A stretch of DNA of 64,000 nucleotides from positions 59,127-123,126 of the forward strand of contig QCTJ01000002.1 in assembly GCA_003211205.1 (NCBI GenBank). Direction: 5' to 3'. Both the position numbers and the translations under genes were made by a program. This DNA comes from Synechococcus sp. AG-673-F03 (lineage in GTDB: Bacteria; Cyanobacteriota; Cyanobacteriia; PCC-6307; Cyanobiaceae). Below the pieces are notes generated by a model. It had not been told where the DNA came from. It saw only the letters and a list, made by a program, of their open reading frames with translations, and did not search any database. Below are positions 45,037-55,002 of this stretch, one piece after another (positions within the stretch are counted from its first letter, which is position 1; each line of letters starts with the position of its first letter).

Positions 45037-45455
45037 CCAGCTCAATACAGGAAAACACCTTTTACGAGGGCGGCCCTGCAAAAGGGGATCTCATCTTCAA
45101 CGTTCTTCTGGGCTTCACCCTGATTGGCCTGCCATTCACCGTGGGGGCCATCGTGAGGACTCTGTGGCTGCGCTTCCGCATCACCAGTCGACGGGTGTCC
45201 GTGAGCGGCGGCTGGATGGGCAAAGACCGCAGCCAGGTGGTCTACAGCCAGATCCGTGAGGTGCGCTGCGTACCCCGTGGTTTTGGCGCATGGGGAGACA
45301 TGGTTCTCGTGCTCACGGATGGATCACGACTGGAGCTTCGTTCGATGCCGAACTTCCGGGAGGTCGAGACCTACATCCAGGAACGCATCAAGAGCAGGCC
45401 CGAATCCAACGGTTCCAGCACTGACAGCATTCCAAGCAAAGGCTTCGCTGCCTAA
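45033..45455 (+). CDS. PH-domain (bPH/DUF304-like) membrane protein
   Basis: 140 residues from ATG 45033. A short soluble N-terminus precedes a hydrophobic span (LIFNVLLGFTLIGLPFTVGAIV, about 20-42), then a pleckstrin-homology-like domain: LRFRITSRRVSVSGGWMGKD, QVVYSQIREVRCVPRGFGAWGDM, VLTDGSRLELRSMPNFREVE. The domain resembles bacterial bPH2/YdbT proteins. In many bacteria the gene between rnpA and yidC is yidD; here it is this protein, so it may aid membrane-protein insertion. The start overlaps rnpA's stop. Confidence 0.82.
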   Translation: MTSSIQENTFYEGGPAKGDLIFNVLLGFTLIGLPFTVGAIVRTLWLRFRITSRRVSVSGGWMGKDRSQVVYSQIREVRCVPRGFGAWGDMVLVLTDGSRLELRSMPNFREVETYIQERIKSRPESNGSSTDSIPSKGFAA

Positions 45456-45530
45456 TTCTGAACGTCAACGCAACGGCCTCGACGCTGTTGCACACTGGCA
45501 TCACCCTTCACCGCCCATCGGAACGCCATC

Positions 45531-46670
45531 GTGATCGGTTACATCTCCGACAATCTGCTGCTGCCGATCCTGGATTTCTTCTATGGATTGGTTCCCAGCT
45601 ACGGGCTCGCGATCGTGGCTCTCACGGTGGTGATCCGCCTGGCTCTGTTCCCGCTCAGCGCAGGATCCATCCGCAGCGCACGGCGCATGCGCATCGCCCA
45701 GCCGGTGATGCAGAAGCGACAGGCCGAGATCAAGTCTCGCTTTGCCAGCAACCCTCAGAAACAGCAAGAGGAGCTGGGCAAATTAATGAAGGAGTTCGGC
45801 AGCCCGCTGGCTGGTTGCCTGCCCCTCTTGGTGCAGATGCCGATCCTGTTTGCGTTGTTCGCCACGCTGCGTGGGTCACCGTTCGCGGACGTTCCCTACA
45901 CACTCAATCTCAAAGTGCTGCCCGCCGAGCAAATCGCAGCGGTGGAGCCAAAACCGTTCAGCAGTGCGAGCCATTCGATCTTCGTCACGGAGACTGATCA
46001 CGTCCCGGTGATCGCCAGCCTGCCCGGTGGAACCAAGATCGGCACCGGTGACAGCGTCCAGATCCAGCTCCAGACCAAAAGCGGAGAGGCGTTCTCAGAG
46101 GTCTTAAACGGTGTCGAGAACGGCAAGTCTTTCCTGCCTGATTGGACGGTCACCAAAGGCGAATCGATCGTGTTGGTCTCCGAAGCCGGAGAGATCACAG
46201 CGCTGGCTCCCGGTGACGCGACCGTTGAAGGCAAGATCCCCGGTCTGGCCGCCCGCAGCGGTTTCCTGTTCATCAAGGCTCTTGGGCAGGTGGGCTTCTA
46301 CACCGACGGAGCCGTCAACTGGGATATCGCCATCCTCGTGGGCTCTTTTGGTCTGAGCCTGTTCATTTCCCAGCTGCTGTCGGGAATGGGCATGCCTGCG
46401 AATCCGCAGCAGTCCACAGCCAACAAGATCACTCCGGTGATGATCACGGGAATGTTTCTGTTCTTCCCTCTGCCGGCCGGCGTTCTGCTTTATATGGTGA
46501 TCGCCAATATCTTCCAGGCTTTGCAGACCTTCCTGCTGACTCGTGAAGCTTTACCGGACAATCTGCAGGCCATCCTGGACGAACAGCTCAAGCAGGAACC
46601 TGCACCAGCTGCAGCCGGTGGTGTTCCTGGAAGCCGATTGCCTTTCGAGCCAAAGGGCGGCAACAAATGA
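45531..46670 (+). CDS. yidC: Membrane protein insertase YidC/Oxa1
   Basis: 379 residues. The insertase core has TM1 region (about 18-46), the hydrophilic hairpin with positive residues ([20 protein letters not shown]), then [21 protein letters not shown] and later helices ([50 protein letters not shown]). Between them, about residues 145-250, is an inserted domain with the bacterial Ig-like (Big2) pattern, including [21 protein letters not shown]. It inserts thylakoid and plasma membrane proteins with or without SecYEG. GTG start at 45531. Confidence 0.93.
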   Translation: MIGYISDNLLLPILDFFYGLVPSYGLAIVALTVVIRLALFPLSAGSIRSARRMRIAQPVMQKRQAEIKSRFASNPQKQQEELGKLMKEFGSPLAGCLPLLVQMPILFALFATLRGSPFADVPYTLNLKVLPAEQIAAVEPKPFSSASHSIFVTETDHVPVIASLPGGTKIGTGDSVQIQLQTKSGEAFSEVLNGVENGKSFLPDWTVTKGESIVLVSEAGEITALAPGDATVEGKIPGLAARSGFLFIKALGQVGFYTDGAVNWDIAILVGSFGLSLFISQLLSGMGMPANPQQSTANKITPVMITGMFLFFPLPAGVLLYMVIANIFQALQTFLLTREALPDNLQAILDEQLKQEPAPAAAGGVPGSRLPFEPKGGNK

Positions 46671-47215
46671 TTCCCGGCCTTGAGCCGGTACCGCTCAGGG
46701 AGCTACAAGCTCTGGGAACCTCCAGGGTCTGGTCAGTGGATGGTCAACTCGATGAGATGCCCAGCCTCACCCCCGTGCGAGGCACGCTCAGGGCAGAACA
46801 TCTCGGCAACCTCCTCGAGGTTGAAGGTTCAGTGCAGACCATCGTCTGCCTGCGCTGCGACCGTTGTCTCGGTCACTTCAACCAACAGCTCAGCGCCGAC
46901 TCCAAGGAACTGATCTGGCTGGGCCAAGAACCGAGCGACGATCATCTCGCCGAAGCAGGGCTCGACCCGACGTCCCCCGATGGCCTTATGGAGTGCCTGA
47001 ACCCACGCGCTGATTTCGAACCAGAACGCTGGGTGTTCGAACAACTGAGCCTTCAGATGTCAGTCGTTAATCGCTGTGGGGAGCATTGCCCAGGAATGCC
47101 TCAAAAACCATTGGACACTTCCGCAACCAGCAGGGAGACAACACCCGATCCCCGCTGGCAGGCCCTGAAGAATCTGCAGTCGTCGATGCAACGCAACGGG
47201 ACGAACCATGACTGA
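46667..47215 (+). CDS. YceD (DUF177) family protein
   Basis: 182 residues. Typical features are LPLREL-like start, [21 protein letters not shown] (the CxxC of the family), [22 protein letters not shown] and the closing [11 protein letters not shown] with a second Cys pair. YceD proteins affect 23S rRNA accumulation and ribosome assembly in plants and E. coli; the plant relative is a chloroplast factor. ATG 46667 overlaps the yidC stop, and its end overlaps the AAA gene, so ribosome- and membrane-related functions are linked in one operon. Confidence 0.87.
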   Translation: MIPGLEPVPLRELQALGTSRVWSVDGQLDEMPSLTPVRGTLRAEHLGNLLEVEGSVQTIVCLRCDRCLGHFNQQLSADSKELIWLGQEPSDDHLAEAGLDPTSPDGLMECLNPRADFEPERWVFEQLSLQMSVVNRCGEHCPGMPQKPLDTSATSRETTPDPRWQALKNLQSSMQRNGTNHD

Positions 47216-48707
47216 TAACTGGATCGCACAGCTGGATCTCTTGATCCGATCGGGCACACCGCTGATCTGGATCCGCAGCCATGAGGAAGAGCGCGTGGAA
47301 ACGCTGCTACGCCAGACCTCGGAGCGACTTCCCGATCGCACACTGACCTGCTGGGATTTCGTGGGAGGCCTCAGTGGCGCCTTGGGCCAGGAGCAGTTGG
47401 GCGCCCGACAGCCGATGGCGGTGCTGCAGTGGCTGCAGGAGCGCTCCCCTTCCAGTCCAACACTACTGCTGCTCAAGGATGTGCACCGGTTCTGTGAGGA
47501 CCCAGGAATTGCTCGCATGCTGCGGAACCTTGCCAGCCAACTGCGAACCACGCCACACACCTTGATCGTGACCTGCGGGCAATGGACGCCTCCAGCCGAC
47601 CTGGATGAAGCCCTGACGCTGATGGACCTGCCCTTGCCCCAGGAGCAGGAGTTGCGAACACTGCTGGCCAACATCGCCCGAGCCAGCGGTCGGGCCCTGG
47701 AAGCTGATGTGCTCGAGGAACTCACCCATGCCTGCTGCGGCCTGAGCGAAGCAAGGGTGAGGCATGTGGCCGCCAAAGCACTCGCACAACGTGGATCACT
47801 CAGCCGCGAGGACCTCGTCGATGTTCTGGAGGAAAAACGACTTTCTCTGGCCCGCAGCGAAGTGCTGGAGTTCTGCCGAACCGATGCAACACCTGGCGAC
47901 ATCGGCGGGCTCGAAACGCTCAAGCATTGGCTTGATCAACGACACAGAGCCTTTAACGACGATGCACGCCGCTTCGGACTTCCCCTGCCTCGAGGGGTGC
48001 TCCTGGTGGGACCACAGGGTACCGGCAAGTCCCTCACAGCAAGAGCAATCGCCCATAGCTGGTCGATGCCACTTCTTCGCCTGGATGTGGGCCGACTCTT
48101 CTCCGGCCTGGTTGGAGCCAGTGAAGCCAGAACCCGCGACATGATTCAGCGGGCGGAAGCGATGGCGCCCTGCGTTCTATGGATCGATGAGATCGACAAG
48201 GGATTCGGCAATGACAGCCGCAGTGACGGAGGCACCAGTCAGCGTGTTCTGGCCACCGTGCTCACCTGGATGGCAGAGAAACGCTCTGCGGTGTTTGTGG
48301 TGGCCACCGCGAACGGAGTGGAGCGTTTACCGGCGGAGCTGCTGCGGAAGGGACGATTTGATGAAATCTTCTTGCTGGATCTGCCGTCGAGAGAGGAGCG
48401 TCTGAGCATCCTCAGCCTTCACCTGCAACGGCGTCGCCCTGGCCTCAATCTGCCGCTCTCAACCGTGGTCGATCGCACGGACGGCTACTCCGGCGCTGAG
48501 TTGGAACAGGTGGTGATTGAAGCGATGCATCTCGCCTTCGCCGACATCCGTGAGCTCACGGAAAGCGACATGATCCTGGCGGCATCGCAACTTGTGCCTC
48601 TGTCTCGCACGGCAAGGGAGCAGATGGAAAGCCTCAAGCAATGGGCCAGTGCTGGGCGGGCCAGACCCGCATCATTGCGAGCCGTAACGAACCCTGACGC
48701 GGCGTAA
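47208..48707 (+). CDS. AAA+ ATPase, Ycf46-like
   Basis: 499 residues. The N-terminal half (about 1-230) contains a degenerate AAA-like region, then a full AAA domain: Walker A GPQGTGKS near residues 268-275, Walker B VLWIDEIDKGF near 323-333 and LRKGRFDEIFLLDLPSREER with the arginine-finger Arg and sensor region. The order and sequence resemble Ycf46 of cyanobacteria and plastids, where a null mutant shows altered CO2 uptake and utilisation. The start overlaps yceD by 8 bases. Confidence 0.88.
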   Translation: MTDNWIAQLDLLIRSGTPLIWIRSHEEERVETLLRQTSERLPDRTLTCWDFVGGLSGALGQEQLGARQPMAVLQWLQERSPSSPTLLLLKDVHRFCEDPGIARMLRNLASQLRTTPHTLIVTCGQWTPPADLDEALTLMDLPLPQEQELRTLLANIARASGRALEADVLEELTHACCGLSEARVRHVAAKALAQRGSLSREDLVDVLEEKRLSLARSEVLEFCRTDATPGDIGGLETLKHWLDQRHRAFNDDARRFGLPLPRGVLLVGPQGTGKSLTARAIAHSWSMPLLRLDVGRLFSGLVGASEARTRDMIQRAEAMAPCVLWIDEIDKGFGNDSRSDGGTSQRVLATVLTWMAEKRSAVFVVATANGVERLPAELLRKGRFDEIFLLDLPSREERLSILSLHLQRRRPGLNLPLSTVVDRTDGYSGAELEQVVIEAMHLAFADIRELTESDMILAASQLVPLSRTAREQMESLKQWASAGRARPASLRAVTNPDAA

Positions 48708-48779
48708 CAATCCACCCCCTCAGCCCAAGACGAACCCTGTCAGGCTCCGTAAGTTCCAGGAACCGCCGAAAGACCGGAA

Positions 48780-48941
48780 TTGAACCGTTCCTCTGAAATC
48801 ACCACTCAATTGGCAGCTGCCTGCCTGGGAGCCGGGGTGATTACCACGGTTGCCGTCGCTCAAGGCCAGAACCCTGTCACAGCCCTGGGGATCACCCTCT
48901 TCTCAGCCGTGGCGGCTGTGATGGTAGGCCAGGTTATCTGA
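48780..48941 (+). CDS. Small membrane protein
   Basis: 53 residues starting at TTG 48780. Two hydrophobic stretches (about 11-28 and 33-53) are separated by QGQNP; sequence begins MNRSSEITTQLAAACLGAGV and ends AVMVGQVI. It lies between the AAA gene and serS. The composition (Ala/Val-rich helices) and clean ends suggest a real gene. No family was recognised; it could equally be a two-helix membrane hairpin. Confidence 0.6.
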   Translation: MNRSSEITTQLAAACLGAGVITTVAVAQGQNPVTALGITLFSAVAAVMVGQVI

Positions 48942-49000
48942 GAGCAAACACTGCGCTGACAGCTGACGCCTAAGCTGCCGGCGCAACCATCCGAACCCCT

Positions 49001-50278
49001 GTGCTCGATCAGCGTCTGGTGCGAGAGAACCCTGAGCTGATTGCGACTCAGCTGGGACGCCGAGGCCTGGATGTGGATCTCAGCTCCCTGCAGCAGTTAG
49101 CACAGCATCAAAGGGATCTCGAACAAGAGCGCAGCACTCTCCAGGCGGAGGGCAACCGCATCGGCAAGGATGTGGGCCAAAAAATCAAAGCCGGTGCCGA
49201 TCCCAAGGGGGCCGAAGTCGCGGATCTGCGTCAGAAAGGCAACACCATCAAGCAGAAGGTGTCCGTTCTCGAGGACGAGGAGAAGCAGCTCGCCTCACGC
49301 TTGAAGGAACAACTGCTCACCTTTCCCAATCTGCCATCGGCCGACAGCCCTCATGGCAAGGATGAAACCGACAACATCGAGGTGCGCAGCTGGGGCGTCC
49401 CACGCCAACAAGAGGGCCTTGAAGAGCATTGGGCCATCGCTGACCGTCTCGGGCTGCTGGACAGCGAGCGATCCGTACGCATTGCCCAAAGCAGATTCGT
49501 GACCCTGTTCGGCCAGGGCGCTCGCCTGGAGCGCGCTCTGATCAATTTCATGCTCGACCTGCATGGCAGCAAGGGCTACCGAGAGGTGCTGCCACCTGTA
49601 CTGGTGAATAGCGCCAGTCTCACAGGATCAGGCCAGCTGCCGAAGTTTGCTGAAGAGAGCTTCCGCTGTGCTGAGGACGATCTCTGGCTGACGCCCACGG
49701 CAGAAGTTCCGGTCACATCTCTGCATCGCGACGAAATCATTCCAGGAGATCAGCTGCCTTTGAAGTACGTGGCCTATAGCCCGTGTTTCCGCAGGGAAGC
49801 GGGGAGTTACGGCCGAGACACCCGAGGCCTGATCCGATTGCACCAGTTCAACAAAGTGGAGCTGTACTGGTTTGTGCACCCCGACCACTCAGCCGAAGCT
49901 CACGCGCAGATCACAGCGGATGCGGAGGCAGTGCTTCAGGTTCTGGAACTCCCCTACCGGGTGTTGGAACTCTGCACAGGTGATCTGGGATTTTCCGCGT
50001 CGCGAACCTACGACCTTGAAGTGTGGCTCGCAGGCGCTGGTGCCTACCGGGAGATCTCCAGTTGCAGCGTCTGCGGTGATTTCCAGGCACGGCGTTCCTC
50101 GATCCGCACCAAGGAAGGGAAAGTGACACGGCTGGTGCACACCCTGAATGGCAGCGGTCTGGCGATCGGCCGCACTATGGCCGCTCTGCTTGAGAACGGT
50201 CAGCAGTCCGATGGCAGTGTGTTGCTGCCTAAGGCACTCGTGCCTTACTTCGGTGGGGACAAAATCCAGCCAGAATGA
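49001..50278 (+). CDS. serS: Seryl-tRNA synthetase
   Basis: 425 residues from GTG 49001 ([19 protein letters not shown]). The N-terminal coiled-coil arm (about 25-105) binds the long variable arm of tRNA-Ser. Class II motifs 2 and 3 are clear: [20 protein letters not shown] and [17 protein letters not shown]. It charges tRNA-Ser and, in cells using selenocysteine, tRNA-Sec. Upstream spacing is about 60 bases from the small membrane gene; rseP follows after 20 bases. Confidence 0.96.
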   Translation: MLDQRLVRENPELIATQLGRRGLDVDLSSLQQLAQHQRDLEQERSTLQAEGNRIGKDVGQKIKAGADPKGAEVADLRQKGNTIKQKVSVLEDEEKQLASRLKEQLLTFPNLPSADSPHGKDETDNIEVRSWGVPRQQEGLEEHWAIADRLGLLDSERSVRIAQSRFVTLFGQGARLERALINFMLDLHGSKGYREVLPPVLVNSASLTGSGQLPKFAEESFRCAEDDLWLTPTAEVPVTSLHRDEIIPGDQLPLKYVAYSPCFRREAGSYGRDTRGLIRLHQFNKVELYWFVHPDHSAEAHAQITADAEAVLQVLELPYRVLELCTGDLGFSASRTYDLEVWLAGAGAYREISSCSVCGDFQARRSSIRTKEGKVTRLVHTLNGSGLAIGRTMAALLENGQQSDGSVLLPKALVPYFGGDKIQPE

Positions 50279-50297
50279 GCTGATTGAAACGGGTTCC

Positions 50298-51380
50298 ATG
50301 AACGTTCTGGCCTCACTGCTGGCTCTGGGGCTGTTGATAGTCATTCATGAAGCGGGCCATTTTCTGGCTGCCCGACTGCAGGGCATTCGCGTCAACGGCT
50401 TTTCAGTGGGATTTGGGCCAGCCTTGCTCAAAACCGAGCAGGGGGGTGTGACCTACGCACTGCGATTGCTTCCCCTGGGTGGATTCGTTTCATTCCCCGA
50501 AGATGATGAAGAGAGCGACATTCCCAAAGACGATCCGGATCTACTGCGTAATCGGCCGATTCCTCAGCAGATTTTGGTGATCAGCGCTGGCGTGCTGGCC
50601 AATCTGCTGCTGGCCTGGTTGGTTCTTGTGGGACACACCGCCACCACTGGAGTCCCTGGAGAACCAGGACCAGGCGTGATGGTGATGAGCGTGCAAGGCG
50701 GTGAACCGGCAGCTCTCTCTGGACTCAAACCTGGCGACCGCATCCTGTCGATCGACGCCATTGATCTCGGCCGTGGAGAGCCGGCCGTCCAGGCCGCCGT
50801 CGACCCGATCCGCAACAGCCCTGGTCAGCCGCTCAAGCTGCAGGTGTTGCGTAACGATGTGCTCACTCCGCTCCAGCTCACGCCAGCCGACCAGCAGGGT
50901 GTCGGTCGTATTGGCGCCCAGCTTCAGGAAGTCGTCAGCGGCTCCACCCGTCCCGTGCGCTCGCTGCTGGAGGCGATCAGCGTGTCTAGCCAACAGTTCG
51001 GCGGGCTCTTCAGCAGAACGGTGTCGGGCTATGCAAGCTTGTTCACCAATTTCGGCGCCACCGCTCAGCAGATTTCAGGCCCTGTGAAAATTGTGGAAGT
51101 GGGTGCCCAGCTCTCAAGTCAGGGAGGCTCGGGTCTCGCCCTCTTTCTGGCGCTGATCTCGATCAACCTGGCCGTCCTTAACGCTTTGCCCCTGCCGCTG
51201 CTCGACGGCGGACAGCTGGTGTTTCTACTGCTCGAGGGTCTGCGCGGACGCCCACTGCCGGAACGGTTTCAGCTGGCTGTGATGCAATCTAGTCTACTGT
51301 TGGTGCTCGGCCTCAGTGTGTTGCTGATCGTGCGTGACACGAGCCAGTTACCTGTGGTGCGTCAATTGATTGGCCAATGA
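50298..51380 (+). CDS. rseP: Site-2 protease (RseP/MmpA family)
   Basis: 360 residues. The metalloprotease motif [11 protein letters not shown] is at about residues 16-26 and the third ligand region is [20 protein letters not shown]; four membrane helices frame one PDZ-like domain ([22 protein letters not shown]). It cleaves transmembrane anti-sigma factors in regulated intramembrane proteolysis. The ATG at 50298 fits this gene; a longer in-frame sequence overlaps serS. The short PDZ count (one) is normal in cyanobacteria. Confidence 0.93.
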   Translation: MNVLASLLALGLLIVIHEAGHFLAARLQGIRVNGFSVGFGPALLKTEQGGVTYALRLLPLGGFVSFPEDDEESDIPKDDPDLLRNRPIPQQILVISAGVLANLLLAWLVLVGHTATTGVPGEPGPGVMVMSVQGGEPAALSGLKPGDRILSIDAIDLGRGEPAVQAAVDPIRNSPGQPLKLQVLRNDVLTPLQLTPADQQGVGRIGAQLQEVVSGSTRPVRSLLEAISVSSQQFGGLFSRTVSGYASLFTNFGATAQQISGPVKIVEVGAQLSSQGGSGLALFLALISINLAVLNALPLPLLDGGQLVFLLLEGLRGRPLPERFQLAVMQSSLLLVLGLSVLLIVRDTSQLPVVRQLIGQ

Positions 51381-51423
51381 AACTGTATGGTTGCTAATTG
51401 AACTGCTCCATTTCATTCGCTGC

Positions 51424-51726
51424 ATGGCCAAGAAGTCGATGATCGCCCGCGATGCGAAGCGCAAGAAGATGGTTGAGCGCTTCTCAGCCAAGCGGACTGC
51501 CCTGATGGCCGCCTTCAAAGCAGCGCGGGACCCCATGGAGCGCCTTGAAATCCATCGCAAGATCCAGGCACTGCCTCGCAACAGTGCTCCCACCCGCATG
51601 CGCAACCGCTGCTGGGCCACGGGCAAACCCAGAGGTGTTTATCGCGACTTTGGCCTTTGCCGCAATCAACTGCGCGAACGTGCCCACAAAGGTGAGCTTC
51701 CCGGCGTGGTGAAATCCAGCTGGTGA
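51424..51726 (+). CDS. rpsN: 30S ribosomal protein S14
   Basis: 100 residues, starting [20 protein letters not shown] after Met. The family motif [20 protein letters not shown] and [24 protein letters not shown] are complete. The long (100-residue) form, lacking the zinc-binding four Cys of the short type, is usual for cyanobacteria and plastids. It is followed by a strong terminator. The start at 51424 is 44 bases after the rseP stop. Confidence 0.97.
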   Translation: MAKKSMIARDAKRKKMVERFSAKRTALMAAFKAARDPMERLEIHRKIQALPRNSAPTRMRNRCWATGKPRGVYRDFGLCRNQLRERAHKGELPGVVKSSW

Positions 51727-51760
51727 TTTGTCGAAAGTCTGCTCAAAAGTGATGCAGTGG

Positions 51761-51787
51761 AGGAGGTGTTTGAACACCTCCTTTTTT
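51761..51787 (+). terminator. Intrinsic terminator after rpsN
   Basis: GGAGGTGTT (51762-51770) and AACACCTCC (51773-51781) form a nine-pair stem with a two-base loop, followed by six T (51782-51787). It lies 35 bases after the rpsN stop and should end that transcript. Confidence 0.9.
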
Positions 51788-51827
51788 GATGGATGTCACA
51801 AAGCGAATCGAATTGGATTCAATGGGA

Positions 51828-51858
51828 TTGACATTTCAATCCTGTGAAGTGCCAGAAT
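51828..51858 (+). promoter_or_regulatory. Possible sigma-70 promoter before pnp
   Basis: TTGACA at 51828-51833 is followed after 19 bases by CAGAAT at 51853-51858, which carries an upstream TG (extended -10). Spacing is two bases longer than usual. It lies 29 bases before the pnp start. Confidence 0.3.
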
Positions 51859-51886
51859 CAGCTTTGACAGAAAGACATAAACAACA

Positions 51887-54052
51887 GTGCAAGGTCAGAC
51901 ACAGTCGATCTCCTTTGACGGTCGGGAGATTCGGTTGACCACGGGGCGGTATGCCCCCCAGGCCGGTGGCTCGGTGATGATCGAATGCGGTGACACTTCG
52001 GTGCTCGTCACAGCCACCCGATCCAAAGGGCGCGAAGGCATCGATTTCCTTCCCCTCATCTGCGACTACGAAGAGCGCCTTTATGCAGCAGGGCGCATTC
52101 CAGGAAGTTTCATGCGACGTGAGGGGAGACCTCCCGAGCGAGCGACACTGATCTGCCGTTTGATCGACAGGCCGATGCGGCCTCTCTTCCCCAGCTGGAT
52201 GAGAGACGACATCCAAATCGTGGCCACCTGCATGTCTCTCGATGAGCGCGTCCCTGCGGATGTGCTTTCGGTGACTGGCGCTTCAATGGCGACACTGTTG
52301 GCGGGCATTCCTTTCCAAGGACCGATGGCCGCGGTCCGGGTTGGCCTTCTGGGCGACGACTTTGTTCTCAACCCCAGCTTCCGCGAGATCGAACGCGGGG
52401 ATCTCGATCTGGTCGTGGCCGGCACCCCCGATGGAGTGGTGATGGTTGAGGCCGGGGCGAATCAGTTGCCTGAAGGGGATGTGATTGAAGCGATCGACTT
52501 CGGGTACGAAGCGGTTTGTGAGCTGATCAAGGCTCAGGAATCCATACTTAAAGACGCTGGAATCGAGCAGGTGAAGCCCGAGGCTCCAAGCGAAGACACC
52601 ACCCTGCCGGTGTATCTGGAGAAGGCTTGCACTAAGTCGATTGGCGATGTGCTCAGCCAGTTCGATCAGAGCAAAGCCGAGCGCGACGAAAAGCTCGATG
52701 CCATCCGTGATCAAACCGCGGAAACCATTGATGGTCTGAAGGACTCAGACCCCGTCCGTCAACTGGTTTCAGGCAACGGCAAAGCACTGCCAACCAGCTT
52801 CAAAGCCCTGACCAAGAAGCTGATGCGTCAGCAGATTGTCAAGGACGGCAAGCGTGTTGACGGCAGAAGTCTCGATCAGGTGCGTCCGATCAGCGCGGCC
52901 GCCGGCGTGCTGCCCAAGCGAGTGCATGGCTCTGGTCTGTTCCAGCGCGGCCTCACGCAGGTGCTGTCGACCGCAACCCTCGGCACACCCAGCGATGCCC
53001 AGGAGATGGACGATCTCAACCCCAACACTGAGAAGACCTATCTCCATCACTACAACTTCCCTCCCTACTCGGTGGGCGAGACCAAGCCGATGCGCTCCCC
53101 TGGCAGGCGCGAAATCGGCCATGGAGCACTAGCCGAGCGGGCCATCTTGCCCGTGCTGCCTGCAAAGGACACCTTCCCCTATGTGGTGAGGGTGGTGAGT
53201 GAGGTTCTCAGCTCCAATGGCTCCACCTCAATGGGTTCAGTGTGCGGCAGCACCCTGGCCCTGATGGACGCCGGCGTGCCGTTGAAAGCACCCGTCAGCG
53301 GTGCCGCCATGGGTCTGATCAAAGAGGGCAAAGAGGTTCGAATCCTCACCGATATCCAGGGCATCGAGGACTTCCTCGGCGACATGGACTTCAAGGTGGC
53401 CGGAACCGACAAGGGCATCACCGCCCTGCAGATGGACATGAAGATCACCGGTTTGGAGATCAAAACCATTGCCGAGGCCATCAACCAGGCGCGTCCTGCC
53501 CGTCTCCACATCCTCGAAAAGATGTTGGAGGCGATTGACACCCCCCGTGATGGCATGTCACCCCATGCCCCACGCCTGCTCAGCTTCCGCATTGACCCGG
53601 AATTGATCGGCACCGTGATTGGTCCTGGTGGCCGCACCATCAAGGGGATCACCGAACGCACCAACACCAAGATCGATATCGAAGACAGCGGCATTGTCAC
53701 CATCGCGTCCCATGACGGTGCGGCGGCTGATGAAGCTCAGAAGATCATCGAAGGCCTCACACGCAAGGTGAATGAGGGCGAGGTGTTCAGCGGTTCGATC
53801 ACCCGGATCATTCCGATCGGCGCCTTTGTGGAGATCCTCCCTGGCAAGGAGGGCATGATCCACATCTCCCAGCTCTCAGAAGCTCGGGTCGAGAAGGTGG
53901 AAGACGTGGTGAAGGTGGGCGACGAGGTCACCGTTCGTGTCCGCGAAATCGACAACCGCGGCCGCATCAACCTGACCCTGCGCGGTGTGCCCCAGAACGG
54001 GGAAGACACGGAGCCGGAACCTGCCCCCACACCCGTTGCGCCCCTCTCCTGA
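51887..54052 (+). CDS. pnp: Polynucleotide phosphorylase
   Basis: 721 residues. Two RNase PH-like domains (about 1-220 and 320-545) surround an all-helical linker; motifs include [16 protein letters not shown] and [16 protein letters not shown], with [17 protein letters not shown] in the second domain. A KH domain ([19 protein letters not shown]) and an S1 domain ([21 protein letters not shown]) end the protein. It degrades RNA 3' to 5' with phosphate and adds 3' tails in cyanobacteria. GTG start at 51887. A short GC hairpin (54041-54056) overlaps the stop. Confidence 0.97.
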   Translation: MQGQTQSISFDGREIRLTTGRYAPQAGGSVMIECGDTSVLVTATRSKGREGIDFLPLICDYEERLYAAGRIPGSFMRREGRPPERATLICRLIDRPMRPLFPSWMRDDIQIVATCMSLDERVPADVLSVTGASMATLLAGIPFQGPMAAVRVGLLGDDFVLNPSFREIERGDLDLVVAGTPDGVVMVEAGANQLPEGDVIEAIDFGYEAVCELIKAQESILKDAGIEQVKPEAPSEDTTLPVYLEKACTKSIGDVLSQFDQSKAERDEKLDAIRDQTAETIDGLKDSDPVRQLVSGNGKALPTSFKALTKKLMRQQIVKDGKRVDGRSLDQVRPISAAAGVLPKRVHGSGLFQRGLTQVLSTATLGTPSDAQEMDDLNPNTEKTYLHHYNFPPYSVGETKPMRSPGRREIGHGALAERAILPVLPAKDTFPYVVRVVSEVLSSNGSTSMGSVCGSTLALMDAGVPLKAPVSGAAMGLIKEGKEVRILTDIQGIEDFLGDMDFKVAGTDKGITALQMDMKITGLEIKTIAEAINQARPARLHILEKMLEAIDTPRDGMSPHAPRLLSFRIDPELIGTVIGPGGRTIKGITERTNTKIDIEDSGIVTIASHDGAAADEAQKIIEGLTRKVNEGEVFSGSITRIIPIGAFVEILPGKEGMIHISQLSEARVEKVEDVVKVGDEVTVRVREIDNRGRINLTLRGVPQNGEDTEPEPAPTPVAPLS

Positions 54053-54061
54053 GGGGTCGCT

Positions 54062-54979
54062 TCAGACCTGAAAACCAGGATCAATTGTCTGCATGGCCCC
54101 TGCCGCTCGCTTTTCAAGCGCGGCATGGGCTTTCCCATGGCTAGCGATCAGACAACCGGCCTGACGCACATCACCAGTGTTGTAAGAGAGCGGACGACCG
54201 TCCGCATGGGTGAAGGCACCACCAGCCGCCAGCAAAACGGCCTCAGGGGCTGCCATATCCCAGTCTTTGGGGGCACTCTTGCCTGAAAGCGAGATGTAGA
54301 GATCAGTCTCACCGCGCAGGATGGTGGCCACCTTGCAGCCCACACTGCCGACCGCCTTGGAGCCGGCGAGAGGAAGAGCCGCGATCAGTCGCTCCAGGCG
54401 ATCATCCCGATGACTGCGACTCGCCACCATGATCAGTTCGCCCTCAGCACTGCGGTCGCTGAAGCGCACGGGGCTGCGCTTGCCGCTGCGATCTTCACAC
54501 CAGCTGCCATCACCCACCAGACCGAACCACAGCTCATTCACCTCCGGAAGCAACACCACACCAATCACCGGACGCTGACCTTGCACCAACGCCAGATGAA
54601 CCGCGTATTCATTAGTGCCTTGCAAAAAATCCTTGGTGCCATCAAGAGGATCCAGAATCCAGAGCCATTCGGCAGGCAATGGCTCGCCCTCAGTGAGTTG
54701 CTCCTTGGCCGTCTCCTCGCTGAGCAAGGTCCAACCAGCATCGGGAAACGCTGCATGCAGACCATCCAGCAGCCACTGATTCACGGCCAGATCCGCCGCA
54801 GACACAGGTCCCTCTCCACCATTGTCCACACTCAACGCCCGTGAGAAGCCATGGGGAGGCTGCTCACCGCGGGCATAGGCTCGCAGAATGTCTGCAGCTC
54901 CCCAGCAGAGAGGGCGCAGTGCCTCAAGAAGGCTGTCCTGACTGATGCCGGCAGGCAGGTTCATCACAGTCGGCATCAT
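54062..54979 (-). CDS. cysQ: 3'(2'),5'-bisphosphate nucleotidase (inositol monophosphatase family)
   Basis: About 305 residues. The family's metal sites are visible: LLSEET, ILDPLDGTKDFLQGTNEYAVH (DPxDGT motif) and DWDMAAPEAVLLAAGG near the C-terminus. CysQ-type enzymes remove 3'-phosphoadenosine phosphate formed in sulphate assimilation; SuhB-like substrates are possible. It converges with pnp and is divergent from rsmI. I chose ATG 54979; ATG 54976 and 54964 are close alternatives, and the frame is open to 55090 across the rsmI start. Confidence 0.87.
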   Translation of the reverse strand: MMPTVMNLPAGISQDSLLEALRPLCWGAADILRAYARGEQPPHGFSRALSVDNGGEGPVSAADLAVNQWLLDGLHAAFPDAGWTLLSEETAKEQLTEGEPLPAEWLWILDPLDGTKDFLQGTNEYAVHLALVQGQRPVIGVVLLPEVNELWFGLVGDGSWCEDRSGKRSPVRFSDRSAEGELIMVASRSHRDDRLERLIAALPLAGSKAVGSVGCKVATILRGETDLYISLSGKSAPKDWDMAAPEAVLLAAGGAFTHADGRPLSYNTGDVRQAGCLIASHGKAHAALEKRAAGAMQTIDPGFQV

Positions 54980-55002
54980 GGAGTGATCTGGGCGGAGCCA
55001 TT

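Noticed and set aside
54041..54056. CCCCTC/GAGGGG hairpin over the pnp stop
   Set aside because: Six GC pairs with a 4-base loop but no T tract; not enough to call an intrinsic terminator separately.
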